A DNA stretch of 64,000 bases from Hathewaya limosa. Its GTDB lineage: Bacteria > Bacillota > Clostridia > Clostridiales > Clostridiaceae. The notes beneath the pieces are model-generated. The model was not told the origin of the DNA. It saw only the letters and a list, made by a program, of their open reading frames with translations, and did no database searches. Numbering within the stretch: position 1 is the stretch's first letter; each line of letters starts with the position of its first letter. The stretch lies in contig NZ_JAUSWN010000006.1 in NCBI RefSeq assembly GCF_030815255.1, positions 62,001-126,000 on the forward strand, written 5' to 3'. This document shows, one piece after another, positions 19,088 to 26,790 of this stretch. Both the position numbers and the translations under genes were made by a program.

Positions 19088-20950
19088 ATGTCAGATTTAA
19101 TGTCTATTTTTGGTATATCAAAAAGAGGAATGTTTGCAGAACAAAAAGCTTTAGGTGTAACTTCTCATAATATTGCTAATGCCAATACAGAAGGATATTC
19201 AAGGCAAAGAGTACAGAGAGAAACTACAAAACCATTTTATACGCCATCAATGAATAGTGCTATAGGACCAGGTCAAATGGGAACTGGGGTAGAAATAACT
19301 GCAATTGATAGGGTAAGAGACAAATTTCTTGATTTTCAAGTTCGTAGAGAAACTTCAACTTTAGGAAGATTCTCAGCACGTGATAAATATTTAGGTGAAG
19401 TTGAAAGTATTTTTAATGAACCAACAGAATATGGACTTTCAACAGAAATAAGTAAATTTTATGAAGCATGGTATAGTTTATCTAAACAACCAGAGAGTTC
19501 TAATACAAGAACGGTAGTAGCACAACAATCAGATGCATTAGCAAAGGAATTACGTCATACTTATTCTCAATTGGAAGAAGTTAAAAATAATGTTCATGAT
19601 GAAATTAAACAACATATCTTTGATACTAACGAGAGATTAGATAAATTAAATGATTTAAATCAACAAATAATGCAAGTAACTATAACAAAACAACGTCCTA
19701 ATGATTTAATGGATAAAAGAGATCTTATTTTAGATAAATTAAGTAGTGTATTAAACATTGACAGAGAAGAAAAAGAATTTAATGCTTATGATGTAAAGCC
19801 TCAAAATACAGAAAGTTATTCAGGAATAGCAGGAAATGAACTTTTAGTAAGAAAAGACCCTAATGCAGCAGTAAGTAGATTTTCTTACATTAATAACATT
19901 GAAGAAAAGGGAACAACACTTGAAATATCTTACTTAAAGCTAGGAGATTCTAATAAAGTAGGGCAAAAAATAACCATAACAGGATTAACTAAAGATAACA
20001 TTAAAGAAGTAAAAAGACATATTGATGAAGGTAGAGTAGTATGGGCTGATAAAACAGGAAAGGCTTATTCAGAATCAAAAACTATAGGTTTTGCAAATTT
20101 TAATCAATTAGATAAAGAATTAGGCTTGTTTAATCCAAATGCAGGAGAATTAAAAGGATTAATGACTGTTCAAGAAGATGTAGATAAATATCAAGAACAA
20201 TTAAATAAATTAGCCAAAGGTTTTGCAATGTCTGTAAATACTGTCCATAGTGGCAACCAAAATTTTGTTCGTGATGATAAAGGAAGTGCTACTGGATTTA
20301 ATAAACCATTTTTTGTTAATGGTACAGTTGATATTAAAAAACCTATATCTATATATGATAAAGATCCGATTACTGGCAAGTTAGTATTAAATAATAATTA
20401 TACAGAGAATCTAGAAAAAGAAATTACAGCTGAAAATATTGAAATTAACAAAGAATTATTAGATGATGTAATGAAGATAAAAACAGGAACTAACAATGAT
20501 GATAGTAAAAATGGAGAATCTGATGGAAACAGGGCATTAGCTATTGCACAACTTCAATATACATTAATGGATTATGGTAGTGTTGTGCTAGGAGAAAAAA
20601 TGGATAGGAGTACATTTATTAATAAATTAACTGGAAAATTAGTACAAAATTCAGAGTTAAATAATGTATTAACTATTAAAAACAAAGTAGGAACTACTAA
20701 AGCTGATTCTTATTTTAAAGATATAGTAGACGAATTAGGTATTCAAAAATCAGAAGCTAAAAAAACAGTTACTAATACAAAAACACTTTTATCAAGTCTG
20801 CAAGAAAGTCGAGATTCATCATCAGGTGTATCTTTAGATGAAGAAATGGCAAATTTAGTTCAATTCCAACATGCCTATCAAGCAAATGCTAAAATGATCT
20901 CTATAGTAGATCAATTGTTGGATGTAGTAGTAAATGGATTAATTAAATAG
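19088..20950 (+). CDS. flgK: FlgK hook-filament junction protein 1
   Basis: A 620-aa protein with the conserved rod/hook N-terminus (SIFGISKRGMFAEQKALGVTSHNIANANTEGYSRQRV) and the C-terminal VSLDEEMANLVQFQHAYQANAKMISIVDQLLD helix. It joins the hook to the filament together with FlgL. The frame extends to 19058, but ATG 19088 has AAAGGTGAT directly upstream and starts at the family-typical position. Confidence 0.96.
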   Translation: MSDLMSIFGISKRGMFAEQKALGVTSHNIANANTEGYSRQRVQRETTKPFYTPSMNSAIGPGQMGTGVEITAIDRVRDKFLDFQVRRETSTLGRFSARDKYLGEVESIFNEPTEYGLSTEISKFYEAWYSLSKQPESSNTRTVVAQQSDALAKELRHTYSQLEEVKNNVHDEIKQHIFDTNERLDKLNDLNQQIMQVTITKQRPNDLMDKRDLILDKLSSVLNIDREEKEFNAYDVKPQNTESYSGIAGNELLVRKDPNAAVSRFSYINNIEEKGTTLEISYLKLGDSNKVGQKITITGLTKDNIKEVKRHIDEGRVVWADKTGKAYSESKTIGFANFNQLDKELGLFNPNAGELKGLMTVQEDVDKYQEQLNKLAKGFAMSVNTVHSGNQNFVRDDKGSATGFNKPFFVNGTVDIKKPISIYDKDPITGKLVLNNNYTENLEKEITAENIEINKELLDDVMKIKTGTNNDDSKNGESDGNRALAIAQLQYTLMDYGSVVLGEKMDRSTFINKLTGKLVQNSELNNVLTIKNKVGTTKADSYFKDIVDELGIQKSEAKKTVTNTKTLLSSLQESRDSSSGVSLDEEMANLVQFQHAYQANAKMISIVDQLLDVVVNGLIK

Positions 20951-20970
20951 AGAAAGGAAATTAATATAAT

Positions 20971-21933
20971 ATGAGAATTACAAATAAAATGTTATCAAAC
21001 AGTTTTTTAAATGATGTAGACGTTAATTTAAATAATTTAAAAACATTACAACAACAATTAACTTCAGGTAAAGAAATAAAACGTCCTTCAGATGATCCTT
21101 TTAGAGTAGCAAGAGCTATGCAACTTCATACTGACATAGGAATAAACAAACAATATAATAAAAACATAGAAGATGCTATAAATTTTTTAGATGTAACAGA
21201 TACCGCATTAGGACAGGTAACCAATGTAGTTCATAGAGTACGTGAATTATTAGTTACATCAGGAAATGGTGCTTATGGAGAAGATGAAAAAAAAGCTATA
21301 AGGGATGAAATAAATCAAAAAGTGTCAGAATTAGGACAAATACTTAATTCGAATTTTGATGGAAAGTATATTTTTGCAGGTACAAGAGCAACTACAAAAC
21401 CTATAACAGTAGAAAATACCGGAAATAAAACTACCTTAGATTTTAATGGAAGAAGTGGTACCAAACTAGCAAATCCAGATGAAGAAAAAATGTTAGAAGA
21501 AAAATTAACAGTAGAGATATCACAAGGTGTTGTTTTGGATTATAACATAACTGCAAAAGAATTATTAAGCTTTAAAGATAAAAATGGAAAAGTTGTAGAT
21601 GTAAGAGATGTTTTAGGTAAGGTAATAGACAATCTTAATAATCCAAAGGCAGGAACAGGCGAATTAAATGTAGATTTAGATAATATAGATAACATTATGG
21701 AAAATTTATTGAAATTGCGTTCAGAGGTTGGATCAAAGCAAAACAGAATGGAATCTGCAAGAGATAAAAATAAAGAGCAAAACTTTAATCTAACTAAGAT
21801 TTTATCTAAAACTGAAGATATAGATGTAAGTGAGAAATATATGGAATATGCTGTAATGCAATCTGTGTATTTAGCATCGCTTCAAACAAGTTCAAAAATA
21901 TTACAACCTACCTTAATGGATTATTTAAGATAG
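20971..21933 (+). CDS. flgL: FlgL hook-filament junction protein 3
   Basis: A 320-aa flagellin-like junction protein. The N-terminus MRITNKMLSNSFLNDVDVNLNNL and LTSGKEIKRPSDDPFRVARAM match FlgL. The C-terminal helix ends SSKILQPTLMDYLR. Length and position after flgK are standard. Confidence 0.96.
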   Translation: MRITNKMLSNSFLNDVDVNLNNLKTLQQQLTSGKEIKRPSDDPFRVARAMQLHTDIGINKQYNKNIEDAINFLDVTDTALGQVTNVVHRVRELLVTSGNGAYGEDEKKAIRDEINQKVSELGQILNSNFDGKYIFAGTRATTKPITVENTGNKTTLDFNGRSGTKLANPDEEKMLEEKLTVEISQGVVLDYNITAKELLSFKDKNGKVVDVRDVLGKVIDNLNNPKAGTGELNVDLDNIDNIMENLLKLRSEVGSKQNRMESARDKNKEQNFNLTKILSKTEDIDVSEKYMEYAVMQSVYLASLQTSSKILQPTLMDYLR

Positions 21934-21951
21934 ATAAATAGGAGATAAAAA

Positions 21952-22383
21952 ATGATTTTAAAGACAAAATACCATGGTGATATAAATTATGATGAAAGTG
22001 AAATAATCGAATTTCCTAAGGGTGTGTTAGCTTTTGAACATTTAAAAAAGTTCATTAAATTTTCTATAGAAGGAAATGAGATTTTTCAAGTTTTACATTC
22101 CATAGAAGATCCAGCCACAGGATTTGTTGTAGCATCTCCTTTCTTTGTGAATAACAATTATGAATTAAGACTTAGTGATAGTACATTAGAAAGATTAAAA
22201 ATTGATTCCCCAGAAAATGTGTTAGTATTAGGAATTGTAAATGTTAACTCTGATATGAAAAAAACTACTATAAATTTGCGAGCTCCAGTTATAATAAATA
22301 TAAAAGAGAAATTAGGTGAACAAATAATACTCGGTACAGAAAAGTACAAGATTAAGACACCTATAGTTGGAGAGGAAAAATAA
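21952..22383 (+). CDS. fliW: FliW flagellar assembly factor, CsrA antagonist
   Basis: A 143-aa protein. IIEFPKGVLAFEHLKKF and DPATGFVVASPFF are FliW signatures. In Bacillus, FliW binds flagellin or CsrA, so free FliW relieves CsrA repression of flagellin translation. The stop codon overlaps the csrA start (TAATG), which gives tight co-expression of the two partners. Confidence 0.96.
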   Translation: MILKTKYHGDINYDESEIIEFPKGVLAFEHLKKFIKFSIEGNEIFQVLHSIEDPATGFVVASPFFVNNNYELRLSDSTLERLKIDSPENVLVLGIVNVNSDMKKTTINLRAPVIINIKEKLGEQIILGTEKYKIKTPIVGEEK

Positions 22384-22607
22384 TGTTAGTTATAAAAAGA
22401 AAATTTGGAGAATCCTTTGTTTTAGGAGAAGATGTTGAAATTACAGTATTAGGTTACGAAAATGGAGCTGTAAAGTTAGGGATAAAAGCTCCAAAAGATA
22501 TAACAGTTTTAAGAAGTGAATTAATAAAAGAAGTAGAAAATGAAAACGAAAGTGCTATAAATTTTGACTTAGATATGCTTAAAAAATTAAATTTAGAAAA
22601 AAAGTAG
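22383..22607 (+). CDS. csrA: CsrA translational regulator
   Basis: A 74-aa RNA-binding protein with the CsrA core MLVIKRKFGESFVLGEDVEITVL and IKAPKDITVLRSEL. It binds GGA in hairpin loops and ribosome sites. The likely target is the fliC leader at 25820-25850, which has both kinds of GGA site. The start overlaps the fliW stop by 1 base. Confidence 0.97.
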   Translation: MLVIKRKFGESFVLGEDVEITVLGYENGAVKLGIKAPKDITVLRSELIKEVENENESAINFDLDMLKKLNLEKK

Positions 22608-22620
22608 TGGGAGGAATAAT

Positions 22621-22959
22621 ATGGAGATAAACGGTTCGCTATTAAATCCTTTTAACAATCCTACAGAAGATAAAATAAAGAATGTAAATAAAAAAATTGA
22701 TAAAAGTAATTTTATAGAAAAACAAATATACTGTGAAGAAGATTTAAAAGATGCTAAAGAAATAATGGATAAACTTTTAAAAAAGCATAAATCTCATATA
22801 GAATATGAAACCTATGATAAATTTAAATCTGTAACTATTATAAAAATCGTAGATACAGATACAAAGGAAATTATAAAAGAAATTCCTCCAAAAAAACTTT
22901 TGGATATGGTAGCAAAAATGTGTGAAATGGTAGGAATTATGATTGATGAAAAAGTTTAG
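22621..22959 (+). CDS. flaG: FlaG family protein
   Basis: A 112-aa protein. Its C-terminal half (VTIIKIVDTDTKEIIKEIPPKKLLDMVAKMCEMVGIMID) is the FlaG signature; the N-terminal half is charged and variable. FlaG influences filament length in several bacteria. It sits before fliS and fliD, as is usual. Confidence 0.9.
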   Translation: MEINGSLLNPFNNPTEDKIKNVNKKIDKSNFIEKQIYCEEDLKDAKEIMDKLLKKHKSHIEYETYDKFKSVTIIKIVDTDTKEIIKEIPPKKLLDMVAKMCEMVGIMIDEKV

Positions 22960-22972
22960 GGAAGTGTAGTAT

Positions 22973-23218
22973 ATGGAACTTAGGCTTAATAAAATCGATC
23001 CGGAGTTAAGGCGAGAAATAAATGAAAAAACTAAATCAGATAAAGTTCATACAAAAGATGAAATATCTATAAGTAATGATTTGAAAAAAGAAAACAAAAA
23101 TAAGTTTTATTATTTTAATGAAAAAAATAATAAAAGAGTTTTAGTAGATGGAGAACAAGAATTAGAAGATGTTCCAAAAGAAATTCATAAAGGTTTACTT
23201 ATAGATAAAAGAACTTAA
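22973..23218 (+). CDS. small charged protein of unknown function in the late flagellar operon
   Basis: An 81-aa, highly charged Lys/Glu/Asn-rich protein with no signal peptide or membrane segment. I recognise no family. It starts MELRLNKIDPELRRE, has an ATG 13 bp after flaG with GGGAAG upstream, and ends 12 bp before the extended fliS frame. Normal spacing and ribosome site support real translation. Expression with flaG, fliS and fliD suggests a small cytoplasmic role in filament assembly, but this is only inferred from position. Confidence 0.65.
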   Translation: MELRLNKIDPELRREINEKTKSDKVHTKDEISISNDLKKENKNKFYYFNEKNNKRVLVDGEQELEDVPKEIHKGLLIDKRT

Positions 23219-23257
23219 GAATTAAAATTTATGTTTAAGAAAATAGGAGGTTCTATA

Positions 23258-23647
23258 ATGGCCTTTGGTGGTAATGCTTATAATGTATATAAAAATAATA
23301 GTGTAAATTATGCATCTAAGGAACAATTATTATTAATGTTACTAGACGGTGCAGTGAAATTTTCTAAAATGGCAAAACAAGGTATATTAGATAAAGATAT
23401 AATGAAAGCTCATACTAATATAGTTAAAACAGAAGATATTTTTATAGAACTTATGGCCACATTAGATTTAAATCTTGGTGGTGAATGGGCTAAAAATGTA
23501 TATAATATATATCAATTTATAGTTGATAATTTAGCTAAGGCAAATATGAAGAAAGATATAAAGATCTTAGATGAAACCATAATACTTATAGAAGATATAA
23601 GAAATACTTGGAATGAGGCATATAAAAGAAGTAAAATAGCTGAATAG
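23258..23647 (+). CDS. fliS: FliS flagellin export chaperone
   Basis: A 129-aa helical chaperone that binds the flagellin C-terminus before export. AYNVYKNNSVNYASKEQLLLMLLDGAVKFSKMAKQ is the diagnostic N-terminus. The frame opens at 23231, but AGGAGG at 23244-23249 places the start at ATG 23258. Confidence 0.95.
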   Translation: MAFGGNAYNVYKNNSVNYASKEQLLLMLLDGAVKFSKMAKQGILDKDIMKAHTNIVKTEDIFIELMATLDLNLGGEWAKNVYNIYQFIVDNLAKANMKKDIKILDETIILIEDIRNTWNEAYKRSKIAE

Positions 23648-23658
23648 GGGGAAAGGTT

Positions 23659-25251
23659 ATGAGAGTTACAGGACTTGCAACTGGTATGGATGTAGATAAA
23701 ATGGTATCAGATATGATGAAACCGTATAAAATGAAAGTAGATAAAGTAAAACAGCAAAGAGAATTGATTAAATGGAAGCAAGATGCAGTTAGAGATATCA
23801 TAAAAGATGTTAATAAATTAAAATATACTTATCTTGATGGAAAAGGTGGAGAAAAAAATATTTTAAGTTTAAAATCAGGAGATATTTTAACTACAGAAAC
23901 TCAAAGTGGTACAGCAGCTGAAATTAAGGTAGTGAAAGGTACAGCACAAGAGGGAAAGTATACAGTTAATGTAATCGAAAAAGCTACAACTTCTAAAGTA
24001 ATATTAGATATGGATAAAAATTATAGTATTACTGGCAGTAAATCTGTAGATATTAATATAGATAGTAAAAAAGTGACTATAGATTTTACAGGAAAAAATG
24101 TTGATGAAGTAGTAAGAAATATTAATAGTAGCATAAAAAATAATAAAGACTTACAAGGAAAATTAGTAGCTAGATTTTCAGAAATAGAAGGTGGATTAGT
24201 ATTTCAAACTAAAGAAACCGGTGTTAAGACATCACTTGATGTAACAGGAGCTGGATTTACTCAAAAATTAAAGGAATCTGGAAAAGATGCACGATTTACA
24301 GTAGAAAATCCAGATGGAAAAGTATCTAAAGAACTAACATCTTCAGAAAATAAATATGAAATTGATGGATTAAAAATAACCTTATTAGATGCGGGAAAAA
24401 CAAGTGTTAATGTAAAAAAAGATACAGAAGCTGTGTATAAGAAATTTAAAGAATTTGTTGATGACTATAATAAATTAGTAGATAAAATTTATACAAAGAC
24501 TTGTGAAAAGAAACAATTTAAATATCAACCACTAACAGAAGAACAAAAAAAAGAAATGAAAAAAGAAGACATTGAACGCTGGGAAGAAAAAGCTCATCAA
24601 GGTGTATTAAGAGATGATTCAGACCTAAGAAATATGTTAAATGATCTAAGAAAATGTTTCTTTGGAAATGATCCGAAGGCTGGACATTATGCTACGGTTG
24701 AGGGTTGTAATGTTAATTTTGACAATAAATTAGGTATAAATTTGACTAATGATTATACAAAACCAGGTCAAATAGTTTTGGATGAAGATAAATTTAAAAA
24801 GAATTTAGAAGAAAATCCAGAAGAAGTAATTAAGTTGTTTACTAAAAAAAGCGATACATTATATACACCACCTAATAAAAGAGATTCAGCGGGAAAGGTA
24901 GATATAAATAACAGAAAAAATAGATCAGATAGATTTAATAGTCAAGGGATACTAGAAAGAATTAATGATGTATTTCTAGATTATACAAGAACAATTAGAT
25001 ATGGTGCTAAAACTAAAGGTTCATTGATTGAAAAAGCTGGTATGAAGGATGAGTATGGTAGCTTTAACGAATTTAATAATATAATTTCAAAACAAATGCA
25101 AGAAAAAGATGAACTAATTAAAAGATTAAACACTAGAAATGATAAAAGAGAAAATGAGTTATATATTAGATTCTCTAAATTAGAAAAAATGATGAATTCC
25201 TATAATGCACAATCAAGTTGGTTAGCTGCACAATTTGGTGGAGGAAAATAA
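23659..25251 (+). CDS. fliD: FliD filament cap protein
   Basis: A 530-aa protein. MRVTGLATGMDVDKMVSDMMKPYKMKVDKVKQQRE is the FliD N-terminus. The C-terminal region ends with a coiled coil (YIRFSKLEKMMNSYNAQSSWLAAQFGG). FliD caps the growing filament and catalyses flagellin folding. It lies between its chaperone genes fliS and fliT. Confidence 0.96.
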   Translation: MRVTGLATGMDVDKMVSDMMKPYKMKVDKVKQQRELIKWKQDAVRDIIKDVNKLKYTYLDGKGGEKNILSLKSGDILTTETQSGTAAEIKVVKGTAQEGKYTVNVIEKATTSKVILDMDKNYSITGSKSVDINIDSKKVTIDFTGKNVDEVVRNINSSIKNNKDLQGKLVARFSEIEGGLVFQTKETGVKTSLDVTGAGFTQKLKESGKDARFTVENPDGKVSKELTSSENKYEIDGLKITLLDAGKTSVNVKKDTEAVYKKFKEFVDDYNKLVDKIYTKTCEKKQFKYQPLTEEQKKEMKKEDIERWEEKAHQGVLRDDSDLRNMLNDLRKCFFGNDPKAGHYATVEGCNVNFDNKLGINLTNDYTKPGQIVLDEDKFKKNLEENPEEVIKLFTKKSDTLYTPPNKRDSAGKVDINNRKNRSDRFNSQGILERINDVFLDYTRTIRYGAKTKGSLIEKAGMKDEYGSFNEFNNIISKQMQEKDELIKRLNTRNDKRENELYIRFSKLEKMMNSYNAQSSWLAAQFGGGK

Positions 25252-25257
25252 TAATAT

Positions 25258-25599
25258 ATGCCTAAATTAGAACAAATACTAAGATATTTTATAGAAGTTA
25301 CTAAAAATTCTATAAGAGCATTAGAACAAGGTGATTTAGAAAATGCAGAATTGCATATAAAAAAAAGAGAAGAAATCATTGAAGAGCTAAAGTTATTAGA
25401 GTATACCAAAGGTGAATTTCAAAAGATAGTAAGTAACTTAGAGTTAGTGCAGTTAGATAAAAAATTAGAAAACTTATTAAAAGAAAATATAGGAGATGTA
25501 AAAGAGCAATTAAGAGAGTTTAATGCATCTAAAGAAGCGCGTAATAATTATAATAAGTTTGCAGGAAGAACTCCAACTTTTATAAATCAAAAAATTTAG
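25258..25599 (+). CDS. fliT: FliT-like export chaperone
   Basis: A 113-aa helical protein (IEVTKNSIRALEQGDLENAELHIKKREEIIEELKLL) that resembles the FliT chaperone for FliD. The assignment rests on size, helix pattern and position directly after fliD. It is the last gene before the fliC promoters. The first fliC promoter begins 10 bp after its stop. Confidence 0.75.
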   Translation: MPKLEQILRYFIEVTKNSIRALEQGDLENAELHIKKREEIIEELKLLEYTKGEFQKIVSNLELVQLDKKLENLLKENIGDVKEQLREFNASKEARNNYNKFAGRTPTFINQKI

Positions 25600-25608
25600 T
25601 AATATATC

Positions 25609-25636
25609 TAAAGTTTAAAATAAAAGAAACGATAAT
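25609..25636 (+). promoter_or_regulatory. sigma-D promoter of fliC, distal copy
   Basis: TAAA at 25609-25612, 17 bp, CGATAAT at 25630-25636. The sequence around it is nearly repeated in the next promoter. Its -10 lies inside an inverted repeat (25626-25655). Confidence 0.75.
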
Positions 25637-25655
25637 AAATAAGTAATATCGTTTC
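25626..25655 (+). repeat. inverted repeat overlapping the distal fliC promoter -10
   Basis: GAAACGAT (25626-25633) and ATCGTTTC (25648-25655) are perfect 8-bp arms around 14 bp. It could be a weak terminator for the fliD-fliT transcript or a regulator site. There is no long T run after it. Confidence 0.5.
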
Positions 25656-25678
25656 ATAATTAAAATTAAAAAAATATC

Positions 25679-25706
25679 TAAAGTTTACAAAAATAGAGAC
25701 GATTAT
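25679..25706 (+). promoter_or_regulatory. sigma-D promoter of fliC, middle copy
   Basis: TAAA at 25679-25682, 17 bp, CGATTAT at 25700-25706 (one base from the others). It is 70 bp downstream of the distal copy and shares the flanking ATATCTAAAGTTTA block, which suggests a local duplication. Confidence 0.7.
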
Positions 25707-25768
25707 ATAAATGTAAGTTTGAGGTCAAAATAAGCTTAAAAAAATAATAAAAAAGTTTTTATCAGGTA

Positions 25769-25796
25769 TAAAGTTTAAAAAACTTATACCGATAAT
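25769..25796 (+). promoter_or_regulatory. sigma-D promoter of fliC, proximal copy
   Basis: TAAA at 25769-25772, 17 bp, CGATAAT at 25790-25796, preceded by C. That gives CCGATAAT, the best match to the sigma-28 consensus here. Predicted transcription start is near 25803, giving a leader of about 57 nt. Confidence 0.85.
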
Positions 25797-25819
25797 ATAA
25801 AAGTAATTAAAAATAAAAA

Positions 25820-25850
25820 GCACATGGATGTGCAAGAAAATTCAGGGAGG
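25820..25850 (+). promoter_or_regulatory. CsrA-type binding region in the fliC leader
   Basis: GCACA (25820-25824) pairs with TGTGC (25829-25833) around a TGGA loop, giving the canonical CsrA target of a GGA in a hairpin loop. A second GGA lies in the ribosome site GGGAGG (25845-25850). Two such sites, one on the ribosome site, match the arrangement in the Bacillus hag leader. Binding itself is inferred. Confidence 0.7.
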
Positions 25851-25859
25851 AATTTTAAA

Positions 25860-26675
25860 ATGATAATCAATCACAATTTAAATGCAATGAACGCTCACAG
25901 AATGATGGGTTCAAACATTGGCGCAGCTGGAAAAGCTATGGAGAAATTATCTTCAGGTTTAAGAATTAACAGAGCTGGAGATGACGCTGCAGGATTAGCT
26001 ATCTCAGAAAAAATGAGAGGCCAAATCAGAGGATTAAACCAAGCTTCAAGAAATGCTCAAGATGGTATTTCTTTAATCCAAACAGCTGAAGGTGCTTTAA
26101 ACGAAACTCATGAAATCCTTCAAAGAATGAGACAATTAGCAGTTCAATCAGCTAACGATACAAACGTAACAAAAGATAGAGAAAATATACAAAAAGAAGT
26201 TTCACAATTACAATCAGAATTAACTAGAATAGCTTCTCAAACAGAATTTAATACTAAGAAATTATTAAATGGATCTGCTAAAGATGTTACTTTCCAAATT
26301 GGTGCTAACAAAGATCAAACTATAAAAGTTACAATAGCAAGTATGGGAGCTAAAGGATTAGCAGTTTCTAACATTACATTAGCAACAAAAGCTGCTAAAT
26401 GTTCAGAGGCAATAGCAACTTTAGATTCAGCTATAAACACAGTTTCAGGACAAAGAGCAGATTTAGGAGCAGTTCAAAACAGATTAGAACATACAATCAA
26501 TTCTGATAACAATGCATCTGAAAACTTACAAGCAGCAGAATCAAGAGTAAGAGACGTTGATATGGCTAAAGAAATGATGGAATTCTCTAAGAAGAATATC
26601 CTTCAACAAGCAGCTCAAGCTATGCTTGCTCAAGCTAACCAACAACCACAAGGAGTACTTCAATTATTAAGATAG
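25860..26675 (+). CDS. fliC: flagellin, main filament protein
   Basis: A 271-aa flagellin. The N-terminal D0/D1 is MIINHNLNAMNAHRMMGS with LSSGLRINRAGDDAAGLAISEKMRGQIRGL. The C-terminal D1/D0 ends QAMLAQANQQPQGVLQLLR. There is almost no variable D2/D3 domain, so the filament is made of a minimal flagellin. The TLR5-type segment LQRMRQLAVQSAND is intact. A cysteine, C181, is present, which is unusual for flagellins. The start is ATG 25860 after GGGAGG; an upstream frame extension to 25824 is rejected. Codon use looks more optimised than in the neighbouring island, as expected for an abundant protein. Confidence 0.97.
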   Translation: MIINHNLNAMNAHRMMGSNIGAAGKAMEKLSSGLRINRAGDDAAGLAISEKMRGQIRGLNQASRNAQDGISLIQTAEGALNETHEILQRMRQLAVQSANDTNVTKDRENIQKEVSQLQSELTRIASQTEFNTKKLLNGSAKDVTFQIGANKDQTIKVTIASMGAKGLAVSNITLATKAAKCSEAIATLDSAINTVSGQRADLGAVQNRLEHTINSDNNASENLQAAESRVRDVDMAKEMMEFSKKNILQQAAQAMLAQANQQPQGVLQLLR

Positions 26676-26699
26676 TTTTAATAATTAATGTATATATTA

Positions 26700-26731
26700 A
26701 GAGAGTCGGGGAAAATCCTTGGCTCTTTTTG
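26700..26731 (+). terminator. intrinsic terminator of fliC
   Basis: A stem of up to 14 bp with G-U pairs (left 26700-26713, right 26717-26730) and an AAA loop ends in TTTTT, 25 bp after the fliC stop. Confidence 0.85.
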
Positions 26732-26733
26732 CT

Positions 26734-26761
26734 TAAGAAAAAATAATTAGTATCGATAATA
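26734..26761 (+). promoter_or_regulatory. candidate sigma-D promoter of the maf genes
   Basis: A CGATAA element near 26755-26760 has TTAA about 17 bp upstream. The -10 is good and the -35 is one base off TAAA. It lies just after the fliC terminator and about 30 bp before the first maf start. Confidence 0.55.
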
Positions 26762-26790
26762 AAATTGTGTAAAGGAAAGAGGTGTTTAGA

